A DNA stretch of 33,098 bases from Roseinatronobacter ekhonensis (GCF_900499075.1 NZ_UIHC01000038.1:1-33098), one strand, 5' to 3'; shown: positions 1 through 7,973, numbered from the stretch's first letter. Program-made: numbers and translations. The notes: a model not told the origin generated them from the sequence alone.

Positions 1-177
1 AGGGTTCACTCGACATTTGAACGGGGCGTTTAACGCTGCCTGAAAGGCCGACTGTCACGCTGGTGTCTGCAACGGACCTGCTGCAAGTATCCCTGTCAAA
101 CTGTGCAACATTCCCTGTCGCGCCACATTCGTAACAAAACTCTTGAACCCCGCGCTGCAATCCCCAAGTATGTAAAT

Positions 178-192
178 GTGAATAACATTCAC
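178..192. promoter_or_regulatory. Palindrome upstream of the DUF2852 gene, possible operator
   Basis: GTGAAT and ATTCAC arms are separated by AAC, giving a perfect 15-base inverted repeat between a possible TTGAAC -35 box (143-148) and the ribosome-binding site. Its position suits a transcription-factor site or a 5' UTR element. No known regulator motif was recognised, so the regulatory role is inference. Confidence 0.35.
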
Positions 193-229
193 GATGGGAC
201 ACAGTACAACCTTGAAAGGGGAACAACAC

Positions 230-631
230 ATGACAACGCTTGCAGCACCGTCAAACTGGTTTCGCCGCGCGGAGCTTTGGCTTGACGGATACGGAAAACC
301 GGCCTGGATCGCCGCGATGGTCCTTGGCTTCATCCTGTTCTGGCCGATCGGCCTCGCTCTTCTTGCTTATATGATCTGGGGGAAATCCATGTTCAAATCA
401 TCCTGCCGTAAATCCCGCGCCACCGGCTTTGCCAACACCTCTTCGGGCAACAGCGCGTTCGACGCCTACAAAGCCGACACGCTGCGCCGTCTGGAAGACG
501 AACAAGCCGCGTTCGATGCGTTTCTGACCCGTCTGCGCGATGCCAAGGATAAGGCTGAATTCGACCAGTTCATGGCCGACAACCGCAAACGCCGCGACAC
601 AGAGGTGGCAGAGACCTCGCCAATGGGTTAA
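230..631 (+). CDS. DUF2852 family small membrane protein
   Basis: A 133-residue protein of the DUF2852 family, which is common in alphaproteobacteria and has no established function. Residues about 25-50 form one hydrophobic membrane segment rich in Gly, Trp and Leu. The C-terminal half (about 72-118) is a charged helix rich in Lys, Asp, Glu and Ala that probably lies in the cytoplasm. I chose the ATG at 230 over the in-frame ATG at 194 because a purine-rich AAAGGGGA Shine-Dalgarno lies just upstream of 230 and the first 12 codons of the longer form look non-coding. The gene stands alone: a palindrome lies 5' of it and a strong terminator follows. The family call is by recognition; function is unknown. 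Confidence 0.85.
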   Translation: MTTLAAPSNWFRRAELWLDGYGKPAWIAAMVLGFILFWPIGLALLAYMIWGKSMFKSSCRKSRATGFANTSSGNSAFDAYKADTLRRLEDEQAAFDAFLTRLRDAKDKAEFDQFMADNRKRRDTEVAETSPMG

Positions 632-661
632 CCCGTGCCAGTGTCGGTAGAGCGACCCAGG

Positions 662-686
662 AACCGCCCCATCAAGGGGCGGTTTT
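662..686 (+). terminator. Rho-independent terminator after the DUF2852 gene
   Basis: The arms AACCGCCCC (662-670) and GGGGCGGTT (676-684) flank a five-base loop and are followed by TT, so the plus strand ends in a T run. It lies 31 bases after the stop codon at 631 and separates this gene from the channel gene at 808. Confidence 0.8.
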
Positions 687-807
687 CGCGTTGTGGTCAC
701 TTGGCCGCATGACACAATATTTTGCGCGCTTTGCTGCGAATGGTGGTTGGCAGGCGCAGGCTGCCCCCTTACTGTGAAAGCGCGCGCATGGATCAAGGCA
801 AACCAGC

Positions 808-1998
808 ATGGCCAGATCCCAATTTGGGGTAAAGACACAGTTTTCGCGGCCCGTGCGCCAGATCGTGATGATGTTGCTTGTCATCGGTCTGGTCGCTGTC
901 GGGTCCTATGTGGCTTACCCGCGCGTCTCTGGCATATTTCTGGCCAATGTCTGGCTGAACGGCCTGATTTTCTGCGTGTTCGTGGTCGGGGTACTGGCCA
1001 CGTTCTGGCAGGTCATCCAGCTTAACCGTTCTATCGTCTGGATCGAGGGTTTCGCGGCAGAGCGCGCGGGGCATGAAGCAACTGTCCCGCCGGGCTTGCT
1101 GATGCCACTTGCGGCGCTGCTGCGCGGGCGGGGCAGGGGGGCGCAGATCGGTTCGGCCTCGGCACAATCTATCCTCGATTCGGTCGCGACGCGGCTGGAC
1201 GAATTGCGCGACATTACGCGCTACATCATCAACCTTCTGATTTTCCTTGGCCTTTTGGGCACGTTCTACGGGCTTGCGACAACCGTGCCAGCGGTGGTGG
1301 AGACCATTCGCTCGCTTGCGCCGGACGAAAACCAGACCGGCATCGACGTGTTCTCTAACCTCATGTCCGGGCTGGAAGCGCAACTGGGCGGCATGGGGAC
1401 GGCGTTTTCCTCATCGCTTCTGGGGCTTGCAGGATCACTCGTCGTCGGGCTGCTGGAATTGTTCGCGGGCCACGGTCAAAACCGGTTCTACCGGCAGTTG
1501 GAAGAATGGCTGTCCTCTATCACGCGGTTGGGCTTTGCCGGTGGCGATGTCGATCAGGGTCAGGAACTGGGCGCGATCGTGCAGGTTCTTGATTCGATGG
1601 CCGAACAGATGGAGGGGATGCGCCGCCAGCAGCTTCAGGCCGACACCGAACGCGCACAGCTCGATCAGGCCCTGGGCTTGCTGGTAGAGGCGATTGACCG
1701 GCTGGCCGGCGGCAGCATGGGCGGGAACGACCCGGCGCTGGAACGGATCGCGGCGGGGCAAGAACAGATCCTGGCCTATTACCAGCGCGATGACGGTCAG
1801 GGTGGCCCGCATTCGGATGCCGAAATCCGGCTGCGCCTGCGCAATATCGACGGTCAGCTTTTGCGAATAGCCGAAGAGCTTTCGGCAGGACGGCTGGAAA
1901 CGACGGCGGACCTGCGCTCTGACCTCTCGACCCTTACACTGGCTGTGCGGCAATTGTCGCGGTCAGGCTTTGGAACGGCGCGCAAGGACGGGGCGTAG
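808..1998 (+). CDS. MotA/TolQ/ExbB proton channel family protein
   Basis: A 396-residue inner-membrane protein with four predicted membrane helices at about 16-37, 48-70, 139-160 and 196-220. The third helix carries an LGTFYGL motif and the fourth has the small-residue stretch GMGTAFSSSLLGLAGS; both are typical of the MotA/TolQ/ExbB channel domain. The cytoplasmic tail (about 230-396) is predicted helical and rich in Gln, Glu and Leu. Such proteins form ion-driven pentameric channels around a dimeric B subunit. The next gene starts two bases after this stop codon and encodes a MotB/OmpA-like protein, so the two almost certainly form one complex. It is neither clearly flagellar MotA nor TolQ, and what the motor drives is unknown. 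The start at 808 has only a weak ribosome-binding site. Confidence 0.85.
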   Translation: MARSQFGVKTQFSRPVRQIVMMLLVIGLVAVGSYVAYPRVSGIFLANVWLNGLIFCVFVVGVLATFWQVIQLNRSIVWIEGFAAERAGHEATVPPGLLMPLAALLRGRGRGAQIGSASAQSILDSVATRLDELRDITRYIINLLIFLGLLGTFYGLATTVPAVVETIRSLAPDENQTGIDVFSNLMSGLEAQLGGMGTAFSSSLLGLAGSLVVGLLELFAGHGQNRFYRQLEEWLSSITRLGFAGGDVDQGQELGAIVQVLDSMAEQMEGMRRQQLQADTERAQLDQALGLLVEAIDRLAGGSMGGNDPALERIAAGQEQILAYYQRDDGQGGPHSDAEIRLRLRNIDGQLLRIAEELSAGRLETTADLRSDLSTLTLAVRQLSRSGFGTARKDGA

Positions 1999-2000
1999 CC

Positions 2001-4109
2001 ATGGCGTTGTCGCGCAGGGGGTCCCAACGCGATGTCAGCGGTGCGATCTGGCCGGGTTTTGTCGATGCGATGACAGCTCTTTTGCTGGTGCTGATGTTCG
2101 TGCTGTCGATTTTCATGATCGTTCAATTCGTGCTGCGCGACACGATCAGCGCGCAAGACACGCAATTGCAGGGGCTGAGCGCAGAGGTCGCGCAATTGGC
2201 CAATGCTTTGGGGCTGTCGCGCGCGCGGGTCGATGCGTTGGAAGGGCAAGTCTCTGGCCTGCAAGACGAACTTGGCGGCGCAGAGGCACAGATTGCCTCC
2301 CAACTTGCGACAATTTCGGGCCTGACCCGCGATCTGGCCACGCGAGACGACGCGCTCGCGGAGGCCAGCGCCCGCATTACCGATTTCGAAGCGCAGGTTG
2401 CCGCCCTGATCGGGGCGCGCGACACGGCCTTGGCCGAGGGCGAGGCGCTGACGGCTGAACTGGCCGAAATGGATGCCGCACAGCGCCGGTTGATCAACGA
2501 GCAAGAGGCCTTGCAACTGGCCTTGTCCAACCTGCGCGACGAGTTGGACGTAGAGACAGAGGCCGCGCGTCTGGCAGCAGCGCGCGCTGATGCGATAGCG
2601 GCGGCGCTGGCCGACGCACAGGCAGAGGCGGCGGCGAAAGATGTCTCGCTTGCGCAACTGGCCGCGCAGCTGCAAACCGCAGAGGAGGCCAGTGCGGCCT
2701 TGGCGGGCGAACGCGCGCGCTTGCAGGATTTGCTGGCCCAAACGGCCGATTCAGAGGCCGAGTTGCAGGCGCGGTTGACCGCAACGCTTGATAGCCTGAA
2801 CGCAACAGAAACTGCGTCTGACACCTTGCGCGCGGATCTGGAGGCGGCGCAATCCGAACTGACCTTGGAAGAGGCCGCGCGTATCACGGCACTGGCGCGG
2901 GCAGAGCAACTTGCGCAAGAACTTGCAGCGATCGAAAATCGCCTTACCGAAGAAGCAGCACTGCGCGTTGCGGCGCAGGCGCGGGCCGAGGAATTGGCTG
3001 CGGCGCAAGAGGACGGCGCACAGGCACAAGCCAATTTGCGAACACAGATCCAGACACTGGAAGCTGACCTCTCCGACGCGGAACGCGCACGGCTGGCCGA
3101 AGCGGCAGCAGCGGAAGCATTGCGCGAAAGGCTGGCCCAGACCGAAGGCGCGTTGAACGAAGAGGAGCGCGCGCGCCTCGCAGATGTTGCCGCCGCCGAA
3201 GCCTTGCGGGCCCGCTTGGAGGAGGCCGATGCAGAATTGACAGCCTTGACGCTTGCGCTGGAAGAAGAGCGCGCGCGGGCCGAAGAAACCCTGACCCTGC
3301 TGGCTGCAGCAAGAAGCGCGCAAGATGATCTGGAGGCCGAACTGGACCGCGAGATCAGCGACCGCGAGCGCGTTGCGGCGCTTTTGTCATTGGCGCGCAG
3401 CACGCTTGCCGAGCAAGACGCCGCAAGCACCGAGGATGCACGACAGCTTGAAGTGCTGAACCAGCAGGTCTCTGCGCTGCGCGGGCAGGTTGGCGGGCTT
3501 CAAGACCTTCTGGGAGAAGCCCGCGCGCGGGCGGAGGCGGCTGACACACAGATTAAATCGCTCGGCTCGGAATTGAACCTTGCGCTGGCGGAATTGGCAG
3601 CAGAACAAAAAGCGCGCGCCGATCTGGAAGCGGCCGAACGGCGCAGGCTGGAGCGGTTCCAGTCAGAGTTTTTCGGACGCCTGCGCGACGTGCTCGAAGG
3701 CCGCGATGAGATACAGGTTGTGGGCGACCGCTTCGTGTTTTCGTCAGAGGTGCTGTTTGAATTGGGATCTGCGGAACTGTCGGATGCCGGACGCGCGCAA
3801 ATCGCCAATGTGGTGCGCATCCTGCGCGAGGTCTCTGACCGCATTCCGCCCGATATTGACTGGATATTGCGGGTTGATGGCCATACCGACAACCTTGCCT
3901 TGGCCCCCGGCGCAGAATTTGCCGACAACTGGGAGTTGAGCCAAGAGCGCGCCTTGTCCGTGGTGCGGTTCATGACCGACAGTCTTGGCTTTCCGCCCGA
4001 GCGGTTGGCGGCAACCGGTTTTGGCGAATACCGTCCCGTCAACACCGCCAACACGCCCGAGGCCCGTGCCCAGAACCGTCGGATTGAGCTGAAGCTGACA
4101 GAGCGGTAA
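2001..4109 (+). CDS. MotB/OmpA-like protein with a very long coiled coil
   Basis: A 702-residue protein. Residues about 17-44 form a membrane helix with Asp22 in the sequence GFVDAMTALLLVL, matching the proton-carrying Asp of MotB-type stators. Residues about 50-545 are almost all Ala, Glu, Leu, Arg, Gln and Asp in heptad-like order, indicating a periplasmic coiled coil. Residues about 557-702 form an OmpA/MotB peptidoglycan-binding domain: GHTD at 627-630, an LSQER motif with Arg650, and a terminal NRRIEL. Asp630 and Arg650 match the diaminopimelate-contacting pair of OmpA. The predicted role is an ion-driven complex with the channel protein encoded just upstream, tethered to the cell wall by a long rod. 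The rod is far longer than in MotB (about 300 residues in total). The downstream fliG-like gene converges on this one. Confidence 0.85.
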   Translation: MALSRRGSQRDVSGAIWPGFVDAMTALLLVLMFVLSIFMIVQFVLRDTISAQDTQLQGLSAEVAQLANALGLSRARVDALEGQVSGLQDELGGAEAQIASQLATISGLTRDLATRDDALAEASARITDFEAQVAALIGARDTALAEGEALTAELAEMDAAQRRLINEQEALQLALSNLRDELDVETEAARLAAARADAIAAALADAQAEAAAKDVSLAQLAAQLQTAEEASAALAGERARLQDLLAQTADSEAELQARLTATLDSLNATETASDTLRADLEAAQSELTLEEAARITALARAEQLAQELAAIENRLTEEAALRVAAQARAEELAAAQEDGAQAQANLRTQIQTLEADLSDAERARLAEAAAAEALRERLAQTEGALNEEERARLADVAAAEALRARLEEADAELTALTLALEEERARAEETLTLLAAARSAQDDLEAELDREISDRERVAALLSLARSTLAEQDAASTEDARQLEVLNQQVSALRGQVGGLQDLLGEARARAEAADTQIKSLGSELNLALAELAAEQKARADLEAAERRRLERFQSEFFGRLRDVLEGRDEIQVVGDRFVFSSEVLFELGSAELSDAGRAQIANVVRILREVSDRIPPDIDWILRVDGHTDNLALAPGAEFADNWELSQERALSVVRFMTDSLGFPPERLAATGFGEYRPVNTANTPEARAQNRRIELKLTER

Positions 4110-4116
4110 GTGCCGG

Positions 4117-5208
4117 TTATTCGTCCTCGTTCTGAACCACAAATTGCAGATTGCCTGCATCGGCCATGGCGCGGATTGCCCCCGAGATGCGGGACTGTGC
4201 GGCGTCAAGCTCTTTGGCAGTGGGACGGGGCAGGGTGGCTGCATCCTCGCGCATGCCTTCGGCCAATCGTTTGCTGATATTGTCGAGCAGGAAATCCATG
4301 GTTGCGCGGCAGGTGCTGTCATTGGCGGCCAGAATCAGGCGCAGGTCATCTTCCGACAGGTTGCGCATGACCAAAGCGACATCGCGCGCGGCGACACGCG
4401 TGGAAATGTCCTGAAATGTGAAGATGGATTTGCGCACCCCGCGGGCAAAGCCCTGATCCGACTGCTCCAGCCCAGACAAAAGCTGATCGCGCAACGCCGA
4501 CGGAGAAGAATTGAGGATTTCCCCGATCCGCCTGCTCGACGGACTGTCAAAGGCCCGGAGCGGCTTGTCGCAGAGTTGGTCTGCCAGCGCGCGCCCGATC
4601 CGGGCCACCGCATCGGGCGCGATTGCTTCTGTCCGAGAGATTGCAAGCGCCAGCGTTTGTGCCAGATCGCCGGGCAGGGCGCCAAGAAGGGCCGCGGCCT
4701 TGTCGGTGCTGAGTTTTGACAGAACCACTGCGCCGACCAGCGTGCTTTCCTGTTTCAATATGGCCGTCAGATCAGCCACCTCGGTCAGTTCGATATCCGT
4801 CCAAGGATCATCAACGTCGCCACCCCGCGACAGTGCGCGCAACTGCCGGGTTGCCTGCGCATCCAGTTTGCCATCCAACAAAGAGAGCGCGTCTTCTATA
4901 TTTTCGGGAAAGGACATGCCGACCTGATCCAGCATTTCCACGAATTCATCTATCACCGCGCACATTGTGGGCCGATCAATCAGCCGCAAAGACGCGAGCG
5001 CGCGCGTCATGTCCGTCTGGTCCTGCGCCGGGATGCTGGAAAACGGGAAGTTCACACCCTCTGCCAGCAGAACACGGACGATGACCGCCGCTTTTTGGGC
5101 CCCTGTCAGGTGATCGGTGCGGGCGCGGGGGGCGAAGGACGCCCCGGCAGCCGACGGAGACGGTGCCCCAGCGCGCGGATTGGCGACCGCGTTTTTCGAA
5201 TTCGACAT
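4117..5208 (-). CDS. Divergent orphan FliG-like motor switch protein
   Basis: A 363-residue protein resembling FliG along its length. The N-terminal part has LTGAQKAAVIVRVL (34-47). The middle domain is present (about 148-210), but the EHPQ motif expected near 154-157 reads ESTL. The C-terminal torque domain includes FTFQDI (263-268), and Arg314, Arg320, Glu321 and Asp322 sit where FliG carries the charged residues that contact MotA. The first 30 residues are Ala/Pro-rich and probably disordered. FliG normally links the MS-ring protein FliF to FliM in the flagellar switch. No other flagellar gene is nearby, but a MotA/MotB-like pair converges on this gene from 7 bases away. It could be the real flagellar FliG relocated, or a switch-like partner of the adjacent complex. 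The start codon has a poor Shine-Dalgarno. Confidence 0.75.
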   Translation of the reverse strand: MSNSKNAVANPRAGAPSPSAAGASFAPRARTDHLTGAQKAAVIVRVLLAEGVNFPFSSIPAQDQTDMTRALASLRLIDRPTMCAVIDEFVEMLDQVGMSFPENIEDALSLLDGKLDAQATRQLRALSRGGDVDDPWTDIELTEVADLTAILKQESTLVGAVVLSKLSTDKAAALLGALPGDLAQTLALAISRTEAIAPDAVARIGRALADQLCDKPLRAFDSPSSRRIGEILNSSPSALRDQLLSGLEQSDQGFARGVRKSIFTFQDISTRVAARDVALVMRNLSEDDLRLILAANDSTCRATMDFLLDNISKRLAEGMREDAATLPRPTAKELDAAQSRISGAIRAMADAGNLQFVVQNEDE

Positions 5209-5286
5209 GGCAAGGTGGGTCCATCACAAACAGCACCCGCACAGTCTAGCCGCGATCCCGTCAACAAACGGTATACGTACATTAAA

Positions 5287-5311
5287 AAACGCCCCTTCAA
5301 GAGGGGCGTTT
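5287..5311 (-). terminator. Rho-independent terminator of the small secreted peptide gene
   Basis: The arms AAACGCCCC (5287-5295) and GGGGCGTTT (5303-5311) are perfect. Read on the minus strand, the hairpin is followed by TTTTTTAAT. It starts 4 bases after the stop codon of the peptide gene at 5315 and insulates the fliG-like gene downstream. Confidence 0.85.
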
Positions 5312-5314
5312 GGG

Positions 5315-5479
5315 TTAGCTGGTGGCCGGGGTGATACAGCTTTCGCTTGCGGTATCGTATATTTGCCCTTCGGCGCAGGCATTTGCCGTTTGTTCCTGAT
5401 GCCAACTGCACCCGGCGGCTGCGGCCATCCCCGGAAGAAAGCCGAGAACGAGTGCTGCGAGAGTCGTCTTCAGTTTCAT
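5315..5479 (-). CDS. Small secreted Cys-containing peptide
   Basis: A 54-residue ORF below the usual gene-finding length. It starts with MKLKTTLAALVLGFLPGMAA, a clear Sec signal peptide (Lys-rich start, hydrophobic core, Ala-Ala-Ala end at about residue 22). The mature part of about 32 residues has Cys24, Cys35 and Cys48, with CAEGQIYD in the middle and a CITP ending. A good AGAGGTG Shine-Dalgarno lies 5-6 bases before the ATG, and a strong terminator follows the stop codon directly, so the unit looks complete and transcribed alone. Similar short periplasmic peptides with a CAEG-type core occur in Rhodobacterales as far as I recall. Function is unknown. With Cys24 next to the cleavage site, a lipoprotein is possible, but the residues before it do not form a good lipobox. 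Confidence 0.75.
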   Translation of the reverse strand: MKLKTTLAALVLGFLPGMAAAAGCSWHQEQTANACAEGQIYDTASESCITPATS

Positions 5480-5548
5480 GCGTCACCTCTTTTCTTGAAT
5501 GCTTGAGAGCTTAGCACGAATCTTGCGTTTTCAATACATGTTTTGAAA

Positions 5549-6853
5549 TTACGCGCCAAACACCCGAGCAAAGATCGTTTCGACATGCTTGGTATGGTAT
5601 TCAAGGTCGAATTTTGAGCGGATCGCCTCTTCGCTCAGCGCGGCGCGGACATCGGCATCGGCCAGCAATTCGTCAAGGAAATCGGCACCGTGCTCCCAAA
5701 CCTTCATCGCATTGCGCTGCACCAATGTATAGGCGGTCTCGCGGCTGACACCGGCCTGGGTCAGCGCCAGAAGCACGCGCTGGGAATGGATCAGGCCACG
5801 AAACTTGTTCATGTTGGTCATCATGTGGTCGGGATAGACCACCAGCTTGTCGATCACGCCGGTCAGGCGGGCGAGGGCGAAATCGAGCGTGACCGTCGCA
5901 TCCGGCCCGATCATACGCTCGACGGAGCTGTGCGAGATGTCGCGCTCGTGCCACAGCGCCACGTTCTCCATGGCGGGGACCACCGCCATGCGCACCAGCC
6001 GGGCCAGACCCGTCAGGTTCTCGGTCAGCACCGGGTTGCGCTTGTGCGGCATCGCCGACGAGCCTTTCTGGCCCTTGCTGAAAAACTCTTCGGCCTCCAG
6101 CACTTCGGTGCGTTGCATGTGGCGGATTTCGATGGCGATGTTCTCAACACTGCTGGCGATCACGCCAAGCGTGGCAAAGAACATTGCATGGCGGTCGCGT
6201 GGGATGACCTGCGTGCTGATCGGTTCAGGTTGCAGCCCCATCTGCGCGCAGACATGTTCCTCGACCTCAGGGTCGATATTGGCGAATGTGCCGACAGCCC
6301 CTGAAATCGCGCCCGTAGCGACCTCTGCGCGTGCGGCCACCAGCCGGTCGCGGTTGCGCGCCATTTCGGCGTAGAACCGCGCCAGCGTCAGGCCCATCGT
6401 GGTCGGTTCGGCATGAATGCCGTGGCTGCGGCCCATGCGAATGGTGAATTTATGCTCCATCGCGCGGCGTTTCAGCGCATCCAACAGCGCGTCCATATCG
6501 GCCAGCAGCAGGTCGGCGGCGCGGACAAGCTGCACGTTGAATGTGGTGTCCAGCACGTCGGAACTGGTCATGCCCTGATGCACAAAGCGCGCTTCGTCGT
6601 TGCCGATGATCTCTGCCAGATGGGTCAGGAAGGCGATGACGTCGTGCTTGGTGACAGCCTCGATCTCGTCAATCCGCGCCACGTCGAACTCTACATCTTT
6701 GGCTTTCCACACCGCCGCCGCGCTTTCTGACGGGATAACGCCCAGTTTTGCTTGCGCATCGCAGGCATGCGCCTCAATCTCGTACCAGATACGAAACTTG
6801 GTTTCCGGCGACCAGATGGCGACCATGTCGGGGCGGGAATAACGCGGGATCAT
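5549..6853 (-). CDS. purB: Adenylosuccinate lyase
   Basis: A 434-residue enzyme of purine synthesis. It splits fumarate from SAICAR and from adenylosuccinate in the cytoplasm. The fumarase/aspartase-superfamily signature GSSAMPHKRNP is at 264-274, containing the mobile-loop serines. TSSDVLDT is at 96-103 and GRSHGIHAEP, which includes the active-site His region, is at 141-150. The length is normal for the short bacterial PurB type. The open frame extends 87 codons further upstream, but the family start MIPRYSRPDM and an AAAGGT ribosome-binding site place the start at 6853. A good promoter overlapped by a palindrome lies about 95-125 bases upstream. The gene faces the GT2 gene divergently. Confidence 0.97.
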   Translation of the reverse strand: MIPRYSRPDMVAIWSPETKFRIWYEIEAHACDAQAKLGVIPSESAAAVWKAKDVEFDVARIDEIEAVTKHDVIAFLTHLAEIIGNDEARFVHQGMTSSDVLDTTFNVQLVRAADLLLADMDALLDALKRRAMEHKFTIRMGRSHGIHAEPTTMGLTLARFYAEMARNRDRLVAARAEVATGAISGAVGTFANIDPEVEEHVCAQMGLQPEPISTQVIPRDRHAMFFATLGVIASSVENIAIEIRHMQRTEVLEAEEFFSKGQKGSSAMPHKRNPVLTENLTGLARLVRMAVVPAMENVALWHERDISHSSVERMIGPDATVTLDFALARLTGVIDKLVVYPDHMMTNMNKFRGLIHSQRVLLALTQAGVSRETAYTLVQRNAMKVWEHGADFLDELLADADVRAALSEEAIRSKFDLEYHTKHVETIFARVFGA

Positions 6854-6946
6854 GCGGGCGGACCTTTTATCATAAACGGTTGCGCGCCTGATAGCCGCTT
6901 GCGCAGGGTGCCGCAAGGCGGGCCGCTGATGTGGTCGTGTATTTAA

Positions 6947-6962
6947 CATAATACTGATTATG
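6947..6962. promoter_or_regulatory. Perfect palindrome overlapping the purB promoter, possible operator
   Basis: CATAAT and ATTATG are separated by ACTG. The palindrome covers the -10 box and part of the spacer of the putative purB promoter, the usual place for a repressor site. It also sits in the shared region with the divergent glycosyltransferase gene. The cognate regulator was not identified. Confidence 0.45.
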
Positions 6963-6976
6963 GGCATATTTGTCAT
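6948..6976 (-). promoter_or_regulatory. Candidate sigma-70-type promoter of purB
   Basis: On the minus strand ATGACA (6976-6971) is followed by a 17-base spacer and TATTAT (6953-6948). Each box matches the sigma-70 consensus at five of six positions. The -10 box lies inside the 16-base palindrome at 6947-6962. Transcription would start near 6941 and run into purB. Confidence 0.55.
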
Positions 6977-7040
6977 GTCGCAATGGGTTGCGTGTTTTGC
7001 TAGCCTGATATCGGTTTGAACTTTAGGAGATTTCGGCAGC

Positions 7041-7973
7041 ATGCTGTCCGCCACCAAACAGACTTGGCATGACGAATTGCCTGCCTGTGTGGATGTTTGC
7101 ATCCCGTTCTTCAAGGATGACCCGGTGGCGCTGATCGATGAACTGACCCAACAGGACGGCGCCGAAAACTACCGGCTGTCGCTGTGCGACGACGGCTCCG
7201 GCGTGCCCGATCTGTCCGCGCGCGTTGCTCAGGCCCTGGCCCGTCACCCCGGCCCTGCGGTATTGCATACGCTTCCGCGGAATTGCGGACGCGCCCATGC
7301 CCGCAATGTCATGCTGCAAGATGTCCGTTCGGATTGGGTGTTGATGCTGGATGCCGACATGTCGCTGGACCGCCCCGATTTTGTGACAGGGTATCGCGAC
7401 GCCGCCGAGGCGCATGCAGAGCCCTGCTGCATCGTCGGCGGATTTCGGGTCGATGCAGCGGATGTGACCCCTGAAACCGTCCTGCATGCGGCGCAATCCA
7501 TGAAGTCGGAATGCAAGCCGGCCCGGCTGCGCGCGCGCGACCCCGGACGCCACGTCTACAGCTCTTCGGTATTCGTGCATCGCTCCATCGTGACACGGCA
7601 TTTGTTCGACCCGCAATTTCAGGCATGGGGCTGGGAAGATGTCGAATGGGGCTGGCGCATTGTGAAAGAAAGCCCGGTTTACCATATCGACAATCCGGCG
7701 CGCCATCGGGGGCTGGAACCTGATAACATCCTGATCCAGAAATATGCCGAGTCGGTCGATAATTTTCGCAGGATCAAACGGTTATACCCGGAAAATGTCG
7801 CGCGTATGCCGATTGCACGGGTATCTTATGCGCTGTCCTACCTTCCGTTTCAGGGAGTTTTGGGACGCATGTTCAAAGCGACCTCGCTCTCTGTGTGGCT
7901 TCCGGTGGTGTTGCGGTTATATGCGTTGAAACTGTATCGCGCTTCGCAATATGCATGGGTGTATCATGAATGA
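7041..7973 (+). CDS. Family 2 glycosyltransferase
   Basis: A 310-residue GT-A fold glycosyltransferase. The N-terminal nucleotide-sugar region has VDVCIPFFKDD (17-27), an Asp-Asp pair in SLCDDGS (47-53) and the metal-binding Asp-x-Asp as DAD (104-106). WGWEDVEWGW (196-205) matches the acceptor-side motif of the galactosyltransferase C-terminal (GT7C-like) domain. The last 50 residues include a hydrophobic stretch that may contact the membrane. An AGGAG Shine-Dalgarno precedes the ATG. Its stop codon overlaps the start of the polysaccharide deacetylase gene, so the two probably act on the same surface glycan or glycolipid. Donor and acceptor cannot be told from the sequence. Confidence 0.85.
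   Translation: MLSATKQTWHDELPACVDVCIPFFKDDPVALIDELTQQDGAENYRLSLCDDGSGVPDLSARVAQALARHPGPAVLHTLPRNCGRAHARNVMLQDVRSDWVLMLDADMSLDRPDFVTGYRDAAEAHAEPCCIVGGFRVDAADVTPETVLHAAQSMKSECKPARLRARDPGRHVYSSSVFVHRSIVTRHLFDPQFQAWGWEDVEWGWRIVKESPVYHIDNPARHRGLEPDNILIQKYAESVDNFRRIKRLYPENVARMPIARVSYALSYLPFQGVLGRMFKATSLSVWLPVVLRLYALKLYRASQYAWVYHE

Noticed and set aside
2123-3430. A 435-codon Ser/Arg-rich open frame on the minus strand
   Set aside because: It is the antisense shadow of the Ala/Glu-rich coiled-coil gene; composition follows from the complementary codons and no ribosome-binding site or family motif is seen.
808-4109. A Zorya anti-phage system (ZorA/ZorB)
   Set aside because: The channel and OmpA-like pair resembles ZorAB, but there is no zorC, zorD or zorE neighbour, the long coiled coil is on the B and not the A subunit, and the surroundings are core genes and not a defence island.
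808-5208. A flagellar gene cluster
   Set aside because: Only stator-like genes and a FliG-like gene are present; no fli, flg or flh gene is within the window, and the FliG middle-domain motif is degenerate.
5529-5548. TTTCAA-N8-TTGAAA inverted repeat between purB and the small peptide gene as a terminator
   Set aside because: The six-pair AT-rich stem is too weak for a terminator; it could be an operator, but nothing supports that beyond symmetry.
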